DNA of 64,000 bases from Artemia franciscana (taxonomy: Eukaryota > Arthropoda > Branchiopoda > Anostraca > Artemiidae): the NCBI RefSeq assembly GCF_032884065.1, contig NC_088873.1, forward strand, positions 6,153,011-6,217,010, in the 5' to 3' direction. Numbering within the stretch: position 1 is the first letter of the stretch; the number at the start of each line of letters is the position of its first letter. Below the pieces are notes generated by a model that was not told the origin of the DNA, ran no database searches, and worked only from the letters and a program-made list of their open reading frames with translations. The position numbers were made by a program, and so were the translations under genes. Shown here piece by piece: positions 43,401-56,439 of this stretch.

Positions 43401-45655
43401 GAATTTTGATGCTAAAATATACATCAAAAGAATCAGATTTTCATGCTGATTTTAAATATACAAGTTTCATCCAATGTAGTCTTTGTCGTCAAAAGTTACG
43501 AGCCTGAAAAAATTTGCCTTATTTTAGAAAATAGGGGAAAATACCCCCTAAAGTCACAGAATCTTAACGAAAATCACACCATCGCATTCGCGTATCAGAG
43601 AACCCTATAGCAGAATTTTCAAGCTCCTATCTACAAAAATGTGGAATTTCGTATTTTTTGCCAGAAGACAAATCATGGGTGCGTGTTTTTTTTTTTGTTT
43701 TTTTTTTCAGGGGTCATCGTATCGACCAAGTGGTTCTAGAATGTCGCAAGAGGGCTCATTCTAACGGAAATGAAAAGTTCTAGTGCCCTTTTTAAGTGAT
43801 CAGAAAAATTGGAGGGCACCTACACCCCCTCCCACGCTCATTTTTTCTCCAAAGTCAACAGATCAAAATTTTGAGATAGCCATTTTGTTCCACATAGTCA
43901 AAAACCATAATAACTATGTCTTTGGGAATGACTTACACCCCCACAGTCCCTGGGGGAGGGGCTGCAAGTTACAAACTTCGACCAGTGTTTACATATAATA
44001 ATGGTTATTGGCAAGTGTACAGTCGTTTTCAGGGGATTTTTTTTTTTGGTTTTGGGGGTGGGGTTGAGGAAAGGGGGCTATGTGGGAGGATCTTTCCTTG
44101 GAGAAATATGTCATGAGGGAACAGAAATTCAATGAAAAGGGCGCAGAATTTTTTAAAATTACTATATAAAAAAAAACAATAAAAAAATAAACATGGAAAA
44201 GTTTTTTCAATTGAAAGTAAAGAGTAGCATTGAAACTTAAAACGAACAGAGATTATTACGCATATGAGAGGTTCTAAAAATACTTTAGCATAAAGAGTGA
44301 GGTATTTAGGAGGAAATAAATACCTCGCTCTTTATGCTATAGTATTTTTAGTAATTTCAACTATTTATTCTACGGCCTTTCTGATTCAGGGGTCATTCTT
44401 AAAGAATTGGGACAAAACTTACGATTTACTGTAAAGAACGAGGGTACAAACCCCCTCATATACATAATAAAAATTAAAGAATATAAAAGTTTGTTACGTA
44501 AGTTAATTCTTAAGTTACGTATATTTTTTACTAATAAAAAAATTCGTTAAAAATTAAAATTTATAGTTGCCTTTTTATGTAACCGAAAAAAATTGCATGG
44601 CAACTAGGCCTCCTTCCCCATCCCTTATTTCTCAAAATCGTCTGATCAAAACTAAGAGAAAGCCATTTAGCCAAAAAAGGAATTAATATGCAAATTTCAT
44701 TTTAACAATTTATGTGTGGAGAGCCAAAATCAAACATGCATTAATTCAAAAACGTTCAGAAATTACATAAAAAAACTAGTTTTTTTAACTGAAAGTAAGG
44801 AGCAACATTAAAACTTAAAACGAACAGAAATTACTCCATATATGAAATGGGTTGTCCCCTCCGCAATCCCTCGCTCTTTACGCTAAAGTTTGACTCTTTG
44901 CCACAATTCTGCTTTTTAAAACAATTAAAAGCTTTAGCGTAAAGAGCGAGGGATCGCGGAGGGGCGAAAAACCCCCTCAAGCGAGGAAAAACCCCCTCAT
45001 ATACATAATAAAAAAATAAGAATATAAAAGTTTGTTACGTAAGTTAATTCTTAAGTTACGTATATTTTTTACTAATAAAAACGTTCGTTAAAAATTAAAA
45101 GTTCTAGTTGCCTTTATAAGTAACCGAAAAATTGGAGGGCAACTAGGCCTCCTTTCCCACCCCTTATTTTTCCAAATCGTCTGATCAAAACTAAGAGAAA
45201 GCCATTTAGCCAAAAAAAGAATTGATATGCAAATTTCATTTTAATAATTTATGGGCGTAGAGCCAAAATCAAACATGCATTAATACAAAAACGTTCAGAA
45301 ATTAAATAAAAAAAACTAGTTTTTTCAACTGAAAGTAAGGAGCGACATTAAAACTTAAAACGAACAGAGATTACTCCGTATATGAAATGGGTTGACACCT
45401 CCTTAATCCCTCACTCTTTACGCTAAAGTTTGACTCTTTACCACAATTCTATTGTTTAAAACAATTAAAAACTAATAATGTTTTGTTCATTTTAATAAAT
45501 TAATATTACTTGGACTTTTCTTAGTATTAACTGGTTTTCTGAAATAAAGAAGAAATATCTAAAATATTAAAAAATAAAATCCAAAATATAGAAATAGCTA
45601 AAATCTTGAAAACAGGGAAAGATAGAGAATGTAAATACAGTCATTAAAGACTTAC
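40465..45655 (-). other. Eps8-like gene, last intron (5.2 kb)
   Basis: Bounded by GTAAG at 45655 and CCAG at 40465 on the minus strand. The right half, 43.3-45.5 kb, is filled by a copy of dispersed repeat family R. The rest (40.5-43.3 kb) is AT-rich with no recognised element. Confidence 0.6.
43331..45480 (+). repeat. Dispersed repeat family R, longest copy, with 540-bp tandem
   Basis: It starts AACGGTTCGTGGTAACGAAC and runs through GTTACGAGCCTGAAAAAATT, CACACCATCGCATTCGCGTA, TCAAGCTCCTATCTACAAAA, AACTATGTCTTTGGGAATGA and AAAGTAAGGAGCGACATTAAA. A block from CATATACATAATAAAAA to CGCTAAAGTTTGACTC is duplicated in tandem (44458 and 44998). Fold-back pairs around CTTTACGCTAAAG occur at 44285-44345 and 44860-44965. 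I know no family name for it, and it has no long reading frame. Confidence 0.75.
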
Positions 45656-46214
45656 CTGAAAAATCCATATTTGGAGCAGGTGGTACTTTCTCACGCTTCT
45701 CTTCTCTTCGAGGCGCTTGCACCTTGCCAGGTTTTTTTGGGCTCATTCCTCGTTCTCTAGATTCATCAAAGCCATTAGCCACTGAAGCTTGTCTATATTC
45801 ATTCTTGCTCGAAGGGGGTTGACGTATAGCAGCTGGTGGGTCTGGAACTTTTGCACGAACAGGCTGACTATTTTGCTTACTAACTTTCCCTCTATTATTA
45901 TTATTATTATTTCCTGTTTTTTTCTGTGAAGACTGATGGGTGTTCAATTCGTCATCCAAAGATTTTAATGCGTTTCTTATATTTTCAGGAGGAGGGGGTA
46001 AGGGAGAAGAAGGGGTTGAAGAAGCATACCCGTTGTGGCGCATTGGGTTGCTTGACGAACTGTCAGAATCGACTTCATATTCGAACAGCTTTTTAGGCTG
46101 AGGTAGTATGGCCGGCCTTGGATTCCTGACCGGAGATGGTGAACGTGACACCCCTGACCGGACTCGTGCTCTTGCCAAAGCTTGCTTTAATTCACTCGTG
46201 CGCATCGTTTTGTA
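45656..46214 (-). CDS. Eps8-like gene, C-terminal proline- and serine-rich exon
   Basis: Acceptor AAATTTTCTAG precedes TACAAAACG at 46214, and donor TTCAG/GTAAG lies at 45656/45655. The 559-bp exon starts in phase 0 and ends in phase 1. It encodes KTMRTSELKQALARARVRSG, an SPSPVR segment, EYEVDSDSSSS, SSPLPPPPENIRNALKSLDD, an Asn-rich run (six AAT-type codons, a TTATTA microsatellite on the plus strand at 45894-45911), and REEKREKVPPAPNMDF. The opening TSEL-Q/K helix resembles the end of the vertebrate Eps8 C-terminal region. The rest is probably disordered and may bind SH3 proteins through PLPPPPE. The frame opens into the intron at its 3' side, which is not coding. Confidence 0.75.
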
Positions 46215-47589
46215 CTAGAAAATTTGAAAAAATCATTAAGAGCAAATTAAGCATCGAAGTCTTTTGAGCAAATCAATTTTTTTACATATAAGTACTTATT
46301 AGAGAGTAATTTTTTATTTAACACAATAAAAGTATAACAAAAAGAAACAATACAAGAATTATGGAATCACAAAACCTAAAATACATAAAGAAGCCCAACA
46401 AGATGCTAAAAAGCCTGTCTAACAAAAGGATAAATTGGCAAAGAACAAATAAAAAAAATAAATATAAAAAAGAGTTAATAAAATAAATATAAAAAATATA
46501 AAAAAGAGTATAAAAGAAGCAAATTTCCCACTCCTTTGAAAGGTGTTAAGTAGGTATAACGCAAGCCACATTTTTAATTATTCTTTTTTCCGTATTATTT
46601 TAGTATATTTTCTCAAATTCAAAATACGCTAACATGCATCAAGATTGTTTCAAGTGAAATTATTTTTTCTTCGTTTGGTACGTATCTGGGGTTTTAGTAT
46701 TATCTATAAATATAGACATACTTTAAATTATAACTTTTAAACTGGAGACAGTAAATATTTTTTGGAAGATTTCCAGAAATAAAATTTAAGTTGATAGCAT
46801 ATCTTGCATACATACAGATCACGGCTTTAAGTTTTGAGGAATATCAGACGGTTTTAAAGGGGGGAAAGGGGGCCAAAAACGTAAGAAAAGCTTCCTAAGC
46901 CTCAATTTTAAATCTCAAAAACTTTTTAGAAAACACTTGGACTATCATTCTCGCAAGTAAATCTGAGACTCATTTTTGGACCCCTGTCTTAGTGTTTATC
47001 CCTCTACTCAAAATATGATGACTCATGACAAGCGGGAGGAATAACGCAGTTTTGCTCTCGGTTTTGGAGGTGAATTCATTCTTGTTTTGAATTTTTCTCT
47101 GTTTGAAAAAGTTCGTCAAAACTTTCAGCGTGTGTTGAAGGGAATTTTGGAGAAAGAAAAGGAGTTATGTGCATACTGCTACTAATGCAGCTACAACTAT
47201 TGCTACTGCGCAAGCTAAATGTATTAAGGTGAAGCTTTTACGGAATATTTAGGTAGATGTTGAATCAGAACAAACTATAAGCATGTTGACTTTCAAATAG
47301 GTGACAAAGTAATATCTGAAGAACAACGTATTTTAAGTTACATCTTTAAGGGTAAGTTGTGGGTGATTTTGAACTACGCAGAAAGCACTATGTGTATACT
47401 TTTAATGCTACAATTTCAGTTACTATAACTGTTGACGCTAATGGCATTAAGGTGGAACTTTTAGGGAACGTTTTGGAGGAGTTTCTATTAAACGAAAAAA
47501 CTGTATGCATACAGGTTTTCAAAAGGCCATATAAGTAATATCATAGGCAAAAACGCTCTATAATAGCTACAGATATCATTGAAACTTTT

Positions 47590-47790
47590 AAAGGAGCTAA
47601 TTCGATTCAAAATTAAAAGTTCTGGTGCACTTTTAAGAGTGAAAAGTGATTGGAGGGCAGGCAGCTCATCTCTCAAGACATTCATTTTCCAAACGCATCC
47701 AGTCAAAATTTTGAGACAGCCATTTTGTTCAGCATAGTAGAACGGTTCAGCAACTATGTCTTTAGGTATATAAGGCATGTCAACCCCCCA
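47590..47790 (+). repeat. Dispersed repeat family R, single module
   Basis: AAATTAAAAGTTCTGGTGCA, TGGAGGGCAGGCAG, TCAAAATTTTGAGACAGCCA, TTTTGTTCAGCATAGTAGAA and CAACTATGTCTTTAGGTA match 43775-43935 and 54530-54690 in order. Confidence 0.7.
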
Positions 47791-48574
47791 AAATTAGGCA
47801 ATTGGCCCATTATACTTTAAAACTGAATGTTGCTTTAAAATATACCGAAAAGCGTTGTATTTATAGTTGCGAATAAGACACCTCAGCAATACATCGAGAA
47901 CGACAGGGGGTATTAAGTTGAAACTTTTGGGGATACTACTATTACTACTTCTGTTCTTATAATTTGAATAAATAAAAAGAGTGCAAGTTTATCCAGGTTG
48001 TCAAAGATCATAGAAATAAAATCTTTTGGGAATTATAATAAGTTTTATTTTTTAGGTCTACTTCAGGAGATCTAAAATTAAGTTAAAAATGTTGTTTGCA
48101 GGATTAAAAATACTGAAAAGTTTCTCCAACATACAAAAAACAACCCAAACTACGGATTCTTAAAGAGAAAAATGGAAAAGATAGAAATTGTTTTCCCATG
48201 AAATAGACTATGTCAATAAAAAACGAACATAAATTATTTAAAAAACCTTTTCCACAAAACATGTTTTTCAAAGAAAAGTAAAGAATCCATTAAGCCGAAA
48301 ATGAGCAAAAACACAGTGAAATAATCTTTCAGGTGTGAAACTACCATAAATTACTATCAATAAATAAATGAACCTCAAAACGGACAGAAATTACAATAAA
48401 TTGCCAAGTCAAACTCAAAAAGAGGAAAAATTAACATGCGTAGGGCTGATAACTCCCATGCCTTCTCAAGACCAGAATGTAATCTGTGCTTTCCTGAGAA
48501 TAAAATACATTTTAAATGCTCTCACTTTTTTATTTTCATAAATAAAAAATTATTAAAGTTTTAAGGAATAAATA

Positions 48575-48865
48575 TCAGTGAAAATAAAGGTTGAGATGGC
48601 TGGGCTACGTTTTGCGGATGAAGGGCGACAGATTGCCGAAGATTGTCCTTTTTGGCCAACCATCTGGGGCTACACAAAAAGCAGGTGTCCTTGTCTGGGG
48701 TGGGAAGATTTCATAAATAGAGATTTAAAGGAAATGGGAACTTCCTGGGAGTGTGTAAAGGGGCCTTGCATAGATCAGGTTGAAGGAGGAGAGTGCGTAG
48801 CTATGTTGGTCTCAGGCGGCTTGGGGCTGCAGTGAGTTGTTAGTAGTAGCAGTTGTAATAAATAT
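48575..48865 (+). pseudogene. RTE-like retroelement 3' end
   Basis: The plus strand reads MAGLRFADEGRQIAEDCPFW, then LGWEDFINRDLKEMGTSWEC, matching 39205-39300, and continues past a frame change to GLRRLGAAVS-like sequence and a short TAG-repeat tail (48839-48852). It is a 5'-truncated insertion within an intron of the Eps8-like gene, opposite in strand to the gene. Confidence 0.7.
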
Positions 48866-49568
48866 CAGTATGTGTCAATTAAACTGAGAATACACGGTCA
48901 TTGGTTTTTTTTTTATTTGTTTTTTCAGTGAAACGAAAAAATTATGTTCTGGCCTTGAGAAGGCATGGGGGCTAACAGCCCTACGCATATTAATTTTAGC
49001 TCTTTTTTAGTTATAACTATAAAGATGAACAAATCCTTAGCTATTACACGAAACCCCCCAAAAAATACAAATACTGCACATAGTATAAGATGGTAAGGGT
49101 TTCCAGCATCCTTTATCTAAGAAAAATACCAAAATCAGAGGTTAAAGAGGGGGTAAAAATTTGAGAGACCCGCTTAACTTCAAGAAGTTGAGTTACAAAT
49201 CACCTTTGCTCACATCAAACCTTAGTTCTCTGTGTTTTGTGGTCTGGCTTAAAAATAAATATTTAAATTTATAATTATTTATAATTATTTATTAAATAAA
49301 TATTTAAATATTTATGCGGCCTCCTCCAGGAGGCCGCACTTGAAGCTTCCAGGTCTAATTTTCTCTCCTTTCTCCTATGTACAATCAACGAACATCCATG
49401 TAAATAGAGGCCAACTTTCTGCCCGTCAAGCCATGTAAAACTGTTACTATCTATTGACCTGTCGCTGTCTCGGTAGGAAAAAGGTCCATACTAAAATTCC
49501 GCAGGTTATACGTTTTTTTCCAATACAGTTTTTAATATTTTTATTAAAATGTGATGGAAAAACATTAC

Positions 49569-49704
49569 CTCAGTTACATTCTTTTGTATAGTGATGTATG
49601 AATCCAGTCTGTGACCTTCCACTTTGCCAAGCTTTTTCTCAAAATCTAATTTATTCATATTAAATAAGTCTTTTCCACTGTAACCGTTGAATTTTCTTCT
49701 TTGC
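49569..49704 (-). CDS. Eps8-like gene, SAM-like domain exon (second half)
   Basis: Acceptor ATATTCTTTAG precedes GCAAAG at 49704; donor ACTGAG/GTAATG is at 49569. The exon encodes QRRKFNGYSGKDLFNMNKLD and FEKKLGKVEGHRLDSYITIQ followed by KNVTE. In Eps8 the equivalent segment is a helical repeat ending in RVYSQITVQ, with GAQLFSLNKDEL ahead of it; the pattern G--LF-(L/M)NK is clear here. This half of the domain bundles and caps actin filaments in Eps8. Phases (1 base carried in, phase 0 out) fit both neighbours. Confidence 0.85.
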
Positions 49705-51478
49705 CTAAAGAATATTTATCTTCTGTTAAAAATATCTCTATCCTTCTAGCTATATGTTTCACTATGAGGCTAAAAAGCTAAGAAATAATTAGCGAGCATT
49801 TGACTAAAAATTAATGAGAATAATGTCTTTTTGAAGAATGGGAAGATACGTCAAAAATTAATCAACGAAACTGCTTAAAACATCACCAGAAACATTGCCG
49901 TTCCCAGGGTTGGTGGTGCTCGGGGAAAAATAAATTACAGGGATCCCAACTCAAATATAAGCAAAAAAAGCCATGTGAAAAATATGATCAAAGTGGGCAA
50001 CTTCTCGGTTACTCTCCTTAGCCACGGCACCCGGGACCCCCCCCCCTCCCTCTTTGATTCTGACTAGAAACACCGACCACCCAAATCTTGGTAGATCAGA
50101 CTCTTTCAAAGAGTGTATAACTGGAAATGTTCAGTCTCTTATTTAAGTACTAATAGGAAAAAGCGCAATTTAAACAAATCTAGATTTGTGGCTAAATGTA
50201 CAGCAAGGCTAAATAGTGAAAGGGCTGAATAGTGTAATTTTGAAAACCCATAATCCAGAAGAAGAAAAAACAATTTAAAAAAAATGTTTTGAGTTGGGTA
50301 GCTGAAATACATTAGATTAATGAAAATCGGACCACCTTATCGCGGTGAAGGCAAAGAGGTTGAACAAGACGGTCTGAAACTATAAACAGTATGAACCCTT
50401 ACCAAGGGTCCAAAAAACATTGGATTCATTCAAGTATAGGAGGCATAGGTTATAGCAGGCAGATTTAAGCAATCCTAAATGGACTGGACTCACCTGAGGC
50501 GTCATAGAGCTATGAAAATAAATGGGGAGTGAGTATTAACTTCAAAAGGGACCTAAAGAAAAACTTGAAATCGAACGTTTTTGTGGTCTAGTCCCCCCTT
50601 ATTTCAAAAAACGTTGGCTATCTTCTGCCACCTCCCCCCTTCATATTGAAAAATTTGGTAAGGCCATCAATCAGATTGGGTATTCCCTTTATTACTTCAA
50701 GGGCCCTTTTTCTGAGAGGGGAAGAGAGTTGGCTATTTAGCTTAAGGCACAAAAATCTTTATTAAACTACAAACTAAAATAGTTAGTACAGCTTTCAAAG
50801 AAAATATTCCACAGTTATAAAATTTTGATATGTTTTTTCTTTCAATAAGAAATTCAAAGGCATTTCTATGTCATCAGTATGACCGAATGCTCACAGCAGA
50901 TAAATTTTCAGCATTCTTTCTAAATGTTAAAAAGACAAAACCATTCCCTTTCCCAGAGGGAAAATCGAGAAAAAACTGTCTTAAAAACTAACTCGGATAA
51001 CACAAGTGGATTACAGAGAAAGTTGATAAACATCAAGGGCAATAAGTATGTTGAGACCCGTCAGAGCGGATTTTTTTGTTAACCATTTCTTGAATTAGAA
51101 ACGCTTATTTTAAACTAAGAGCAAATTATCATTCTAAGTACAAAGCAGTTTGCACCATTAAACTAGACTAACACGGGGTCATGCTTTAAGTTTCGAACAT
51201 AAAAATTCTAGTTTGAATATTTTTTTTCCACGGAACAATTGCCAACAAACACACAGTTCGCGTGTGCATGTTCCTATGTTTCCACAACTTACACACCAGC
51301 GCGGCAGCACATTCGTAAATAATCGACGTAATTTTTGAATCTACTTTAAATTTTTTGATTTAGAATGAATTTTGAATTTATTTTTGAATTTACTTTGAAT
51401 TTACAACGCTACTTTTGAAGTCTTTTGAATTTACTTCAGCATATGTGTTTGGAAGAAAAATTCTTATAATTTACTTAC
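49705..51478 (-). other. Eps8-like gene, intron (1.8 kb)
   Basis: Bounded by GTAAGTAA and TTTAG on the minus strand. No element of the local repeat families stands out and there is no other coding signal. Confidence 0.6.
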
Positions 51479-51635
51479 TCTTCACTAAATTTTTTGGTAG
51501 TCAGAAATTTTTGAACTTCAGCAGGGCTCGAACGATGATCTAAGTACGCAGTCTGGGTTTTCCTTATTTTGAGACCTATACCGCTATCTCTTTTCAGAGT
51601 TGATTTCAATTCGTCAAGCAGGTTCTCTTGAGAGG
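51479..51635 (-). CDS. Eps8-like gene, SAM-like domain exon (first half)
   Basis: Acceptor CAACTTCCAG precedes CCTCTC at 51635; donor GAAGA/GTAAGT is at 51479. The exon encodes SQENLLDELKSTLKRDSGIG, TQTAYLDHRSSPAEVQKFLT and TKKFSE. DEL at the start of an amphipathic helix and SSPAEV--FL--K-F correspond to the Eps8 signature DEL---L followed by STPEDVKTWLQSKGF. This region begins the actin-capping effector domain. Its 157 bp (2 + 153 + 2) continue the frame of the exon at 59905 and pass into the exon at 49704. Confidence 0.85.
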
Positions 51636-51951
51636 CTGGAAGTTGAAGCATTTATTTAAGAATAAATAACTAAAATAATGCAACTGCGGAAACGGTTTTT
51701 TCTGCAGTTTCCTCACTTTGAGCATTTGTTTAGGAATACAAAAGTTTCATAGATGGATGTTCAGAATTTAAGAGAGAAAAATTATTTTTCTCTCTCAATT
51801 TATTAAAAAAAAAACATATTTTTCTCTCTTAATCCTTAACTTTCATCGTATGCAAAATAAAAGTCTTATGAAACATTTTCATAAGGTGAAGCTGAATATC
51901 AGTTTTATTCTTAAAATTATTCTTAAAATTATAAGCCAATTATTGGTATAA

Positions 51952-53877
<1,926 letters not shown>

Positions 53878-54064
53878 TATTTTATTAAGTCTAATATATG
53901 TCTTTTAAAGTTTTATATCTGTTTTTTCATAGGGGGCAACTTCCCAGTTCATACATCTAGTAATTTCTGTTCTTTTGTGTTTGAGTTGAATGTGAGTTGT
54001 TTTAAGTATAACAGTTCAAAATAGGGATGAAATCATTTAATACAGTATTCATCATCAGCAGTAA

Positions 54065-55560
54065 AGTTTCAAACAGTTCGTGGTAACGAACTGTAGTAAG
54101 GAGCGACCCGGCTCAATAGTAACCAAAATTCTAAAAAATGGAATTTTGATACCAATAGCTACATCAAAAGAATCGCATTTTAATGCTGGTTTAAAATATA
54201 TAAGTTTCATCAAGTCTAGTCTTACCCATCAAAAGTTACGAGCCTGAGAAAATTTGCGTTATTTTAGAAAATAGGGGGAAACGCCCCCTAAAAGTTATAG
54301 AATCTTAACGAAAATCACACCATCAGATTCAGCGTATCAGAGAACCCTACTGTAGAAGTTTCAAGCTCCTATCTACAAAAATGTGGAATTTTGCATTTTT
54401 TGCCAGAAGGCAGATCACGGATGCGTGTTTATTTGTTTTTTTGTTTTTTTGTTGTTTTTTTTCTTTTTCCCAGGGGTGATCGTATCGACCCAGCTGTCCT
54501 AGAATGTTGCAAGAGGGCTCATTCTAACGGAAATGAAAAGTTCTAGTGCCCTTTTTAAGTGACCAAAAAAATTGGAGGGCAACTAGGCCCCCTCCCACGC
54601 TAATTATTTTCCCAAAGTCAACGAATCAAAATTCTGAGATAGCCATTTTATTCAGCGTAGTCGAAAAACCTTATAACTATGTCTTTGGGGACGACTTACT
54701 CCCCCACAGTCCCCGTGGGAGGGGTAACAAGTTACAAACTTTGACCTGTGCTTACATATAGTAATGGTTATTGGGAAGTATACAGGCGTTTTCAGGAGGA
54801 TTTTTTTTGGTTTGGGGGAGGGGTTGAGAAGAGGGGGATATGCTGGGGGAACTTTCCTTAGAGAATTTGTAATGGGAGAAGAAAATTTCCATGAAGGGAG
54901 AGCAGGATATAGGCTACTAGCATTATTTAAAAAAAAAACAATTAAAAAATAAAAGTGAAAAAGCTTTTTCAGCTGGAAGTAAGGAACAGCAATAAAACTT
55001 AAAACAAACAGAAATTATTACCCATATGAGGGGCTCACCTCCCTCAGGAAAAACAATTAAAAAATAAAAGTGAAAAAGCTTTTTCAGCTGGAAGTAAGGA
55101 ACAGCAATAAAACTTAAAACAAACAGAAATTATTACCCATATGAGGGGCTCACCTCCTTCTAATACCTCGCTCTTTACGCTAAAGTATTTTCAGTAATTT
55201 CAACTACTTATTCTACGGCTTTTGTGATTCAGGGGGTCATTCTTAATGAATTGGGATAAAATTTAAGCTTTAGTGTAAAGAGCGAGGTACTGACGATGGG
55301 GCGAATCCCCTCATATATGTAATAAAAACATGAGAATACAAAAGTTTTTTACGTAAGCTAATTTATAAGTTACGTAAATCTTTTACCAATAAAAAGATTC
55401 GTAAAAAATTAAAAGTTCTAGTTGCCTTTTTAATTAACCGAAAAATCGGGGGGCAACTAGGTTTCGTCCCCCGCTCTTTTTTTCTCAAAATCATTCGATC
55501 AAAATTATGAGAAAGCCATTAAGCCAAAAAAAAAAAATATGTAAATTTCGTTTTGATTAT
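54065..55560 (+). repeat. Dispersed repeat family R, second long copy
   Basis: It starts CAAACAGTTCGTGGTAACGAACTG and follows 43331-44700 module by module (GTTACGAGCCTGAGAAAATT, TCAAGCTCCTATCTACAAAA, AACTATGTCTTTGGGGACGA). A segment of about 115 bp, AAAAACAATTAAAAAATAAAA to ATGAGGGGCTCACCTCC, is duplicated almost perfectly in tandem at about 54936-55165. Confidence 0.75.
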
Positions 55561-55613
55561 TCCTCTGCGGAGAGCCAAAATCAAAACATGCATTGATTCA
55601 AAAACGTTCAGAA

Positions 55614-55914
55614 ATTAAATAAAAAAAAACAAGTTTTTTTAACTGAAAGTAAGGAGCGACATTAAAACTTAAAACGCACAGAAATTACTTCGTATATGAA
55701 AGAGGCTGCTTCCTCATCAACGCCCCGCTCTTTACGCTAAAGTTTTTTACTGTTTTAAAAAGAAGAATTGAGAGAAAGAGTCAAACTTTAGCGTAAAGAG
55801 CGGGGCGTTGATGAGGAAGCAGCCTCTTTCATATACGAAGTAATTTCTGTGCGTTTTAAGTTTTAATGTCGCTCCTTACTTTCAGTTAAAAAAACTTGTT
55901 TTTTTTATTTAATT
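55614..55914. repeat. Foldback palindrome, 130-bp arms
   Basis: The arms 55614-55745 and 55783-55914 are reverse complements with hardly a mismatch beyond an A-run indel; the spacer is 37 bp. The arm contains AAAGTAAGGAGCGACATTAA and GCTCTTTACGCTAAAG, which are also in other copies of repeat R. A transcript through it would form a long hairpin. Confidence 0.9.
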
Positions 55915-56068
55915 ACTACATATGATGAACACTATATATGTGTTCGAAATATCCAATTAAAAAATTTGTATCTGTTCACTGTCGATTAAAAGGTTTCATC
56001 CCTATTTTGAACTGTTATACTTTCGTCATGGAAAGGCAGTTTGGTCTTCGAAGTTATCTACGTCAGTT

Positions 56069-56069
<1 letters not shown>

Positions 56070-56123
<54 letters not shown>
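56070..56123. repeat. 54-nt T homopolymer
   Basis: An unbroken T run following CTACGTCAGTTG. It may be the poly(A) tail of a minus-strand retroposed sequence, but no source element is evident next to it. Confidence 0.9.
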
Positions 56124-56124
<1 letters not shown>

Positions 56125-56439
56125 GCGAATTATGAGTCATTCCTTGTTGAGCCTAATATCTGTTTCTTCTAACTTTTAGTTCATTGTTCATTACAATTTC
56201 TGTCAGATTTTTTACTCTGCTCAATAGCTTCCTTATTTACTTTTGCAATAAAAAACAAACTTGTTTATTTTATTTAATCAAAAAGAAAAAAACCATTCAT
56301 TAGGAAAGGTCTAAAAGGAAATAAAAAAGAATTTTGTTTCACCAAACCGTTTTTCATTTTTTCTTTCTCGTTGCACACATGGGAAGTCTTATTAGCTCAC
56401 ATCAAACTTCAAATCAGACTTTCTTATGCTTACTCTCTC

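Larger units (their letters stand above)
46215..49568 (-). other. Eps8-like gene, intron
   Basis: Bounded by GTAATG at 49568 and TCTAG at 46215 on the minus strand. It contains a repeat R module (47590-47790) and the 3' end of an RTE-like element (48575-48865). The remainder is AT-rich. Confidence 0.6.

Noticed and set aside
51521-51560. GGGCTCGAACGATGATC as a tRNA T-arm/B-box
   Set aside because: No acceptor stem or A-box pairs with it, and it lies inside the Eps8-like exon.
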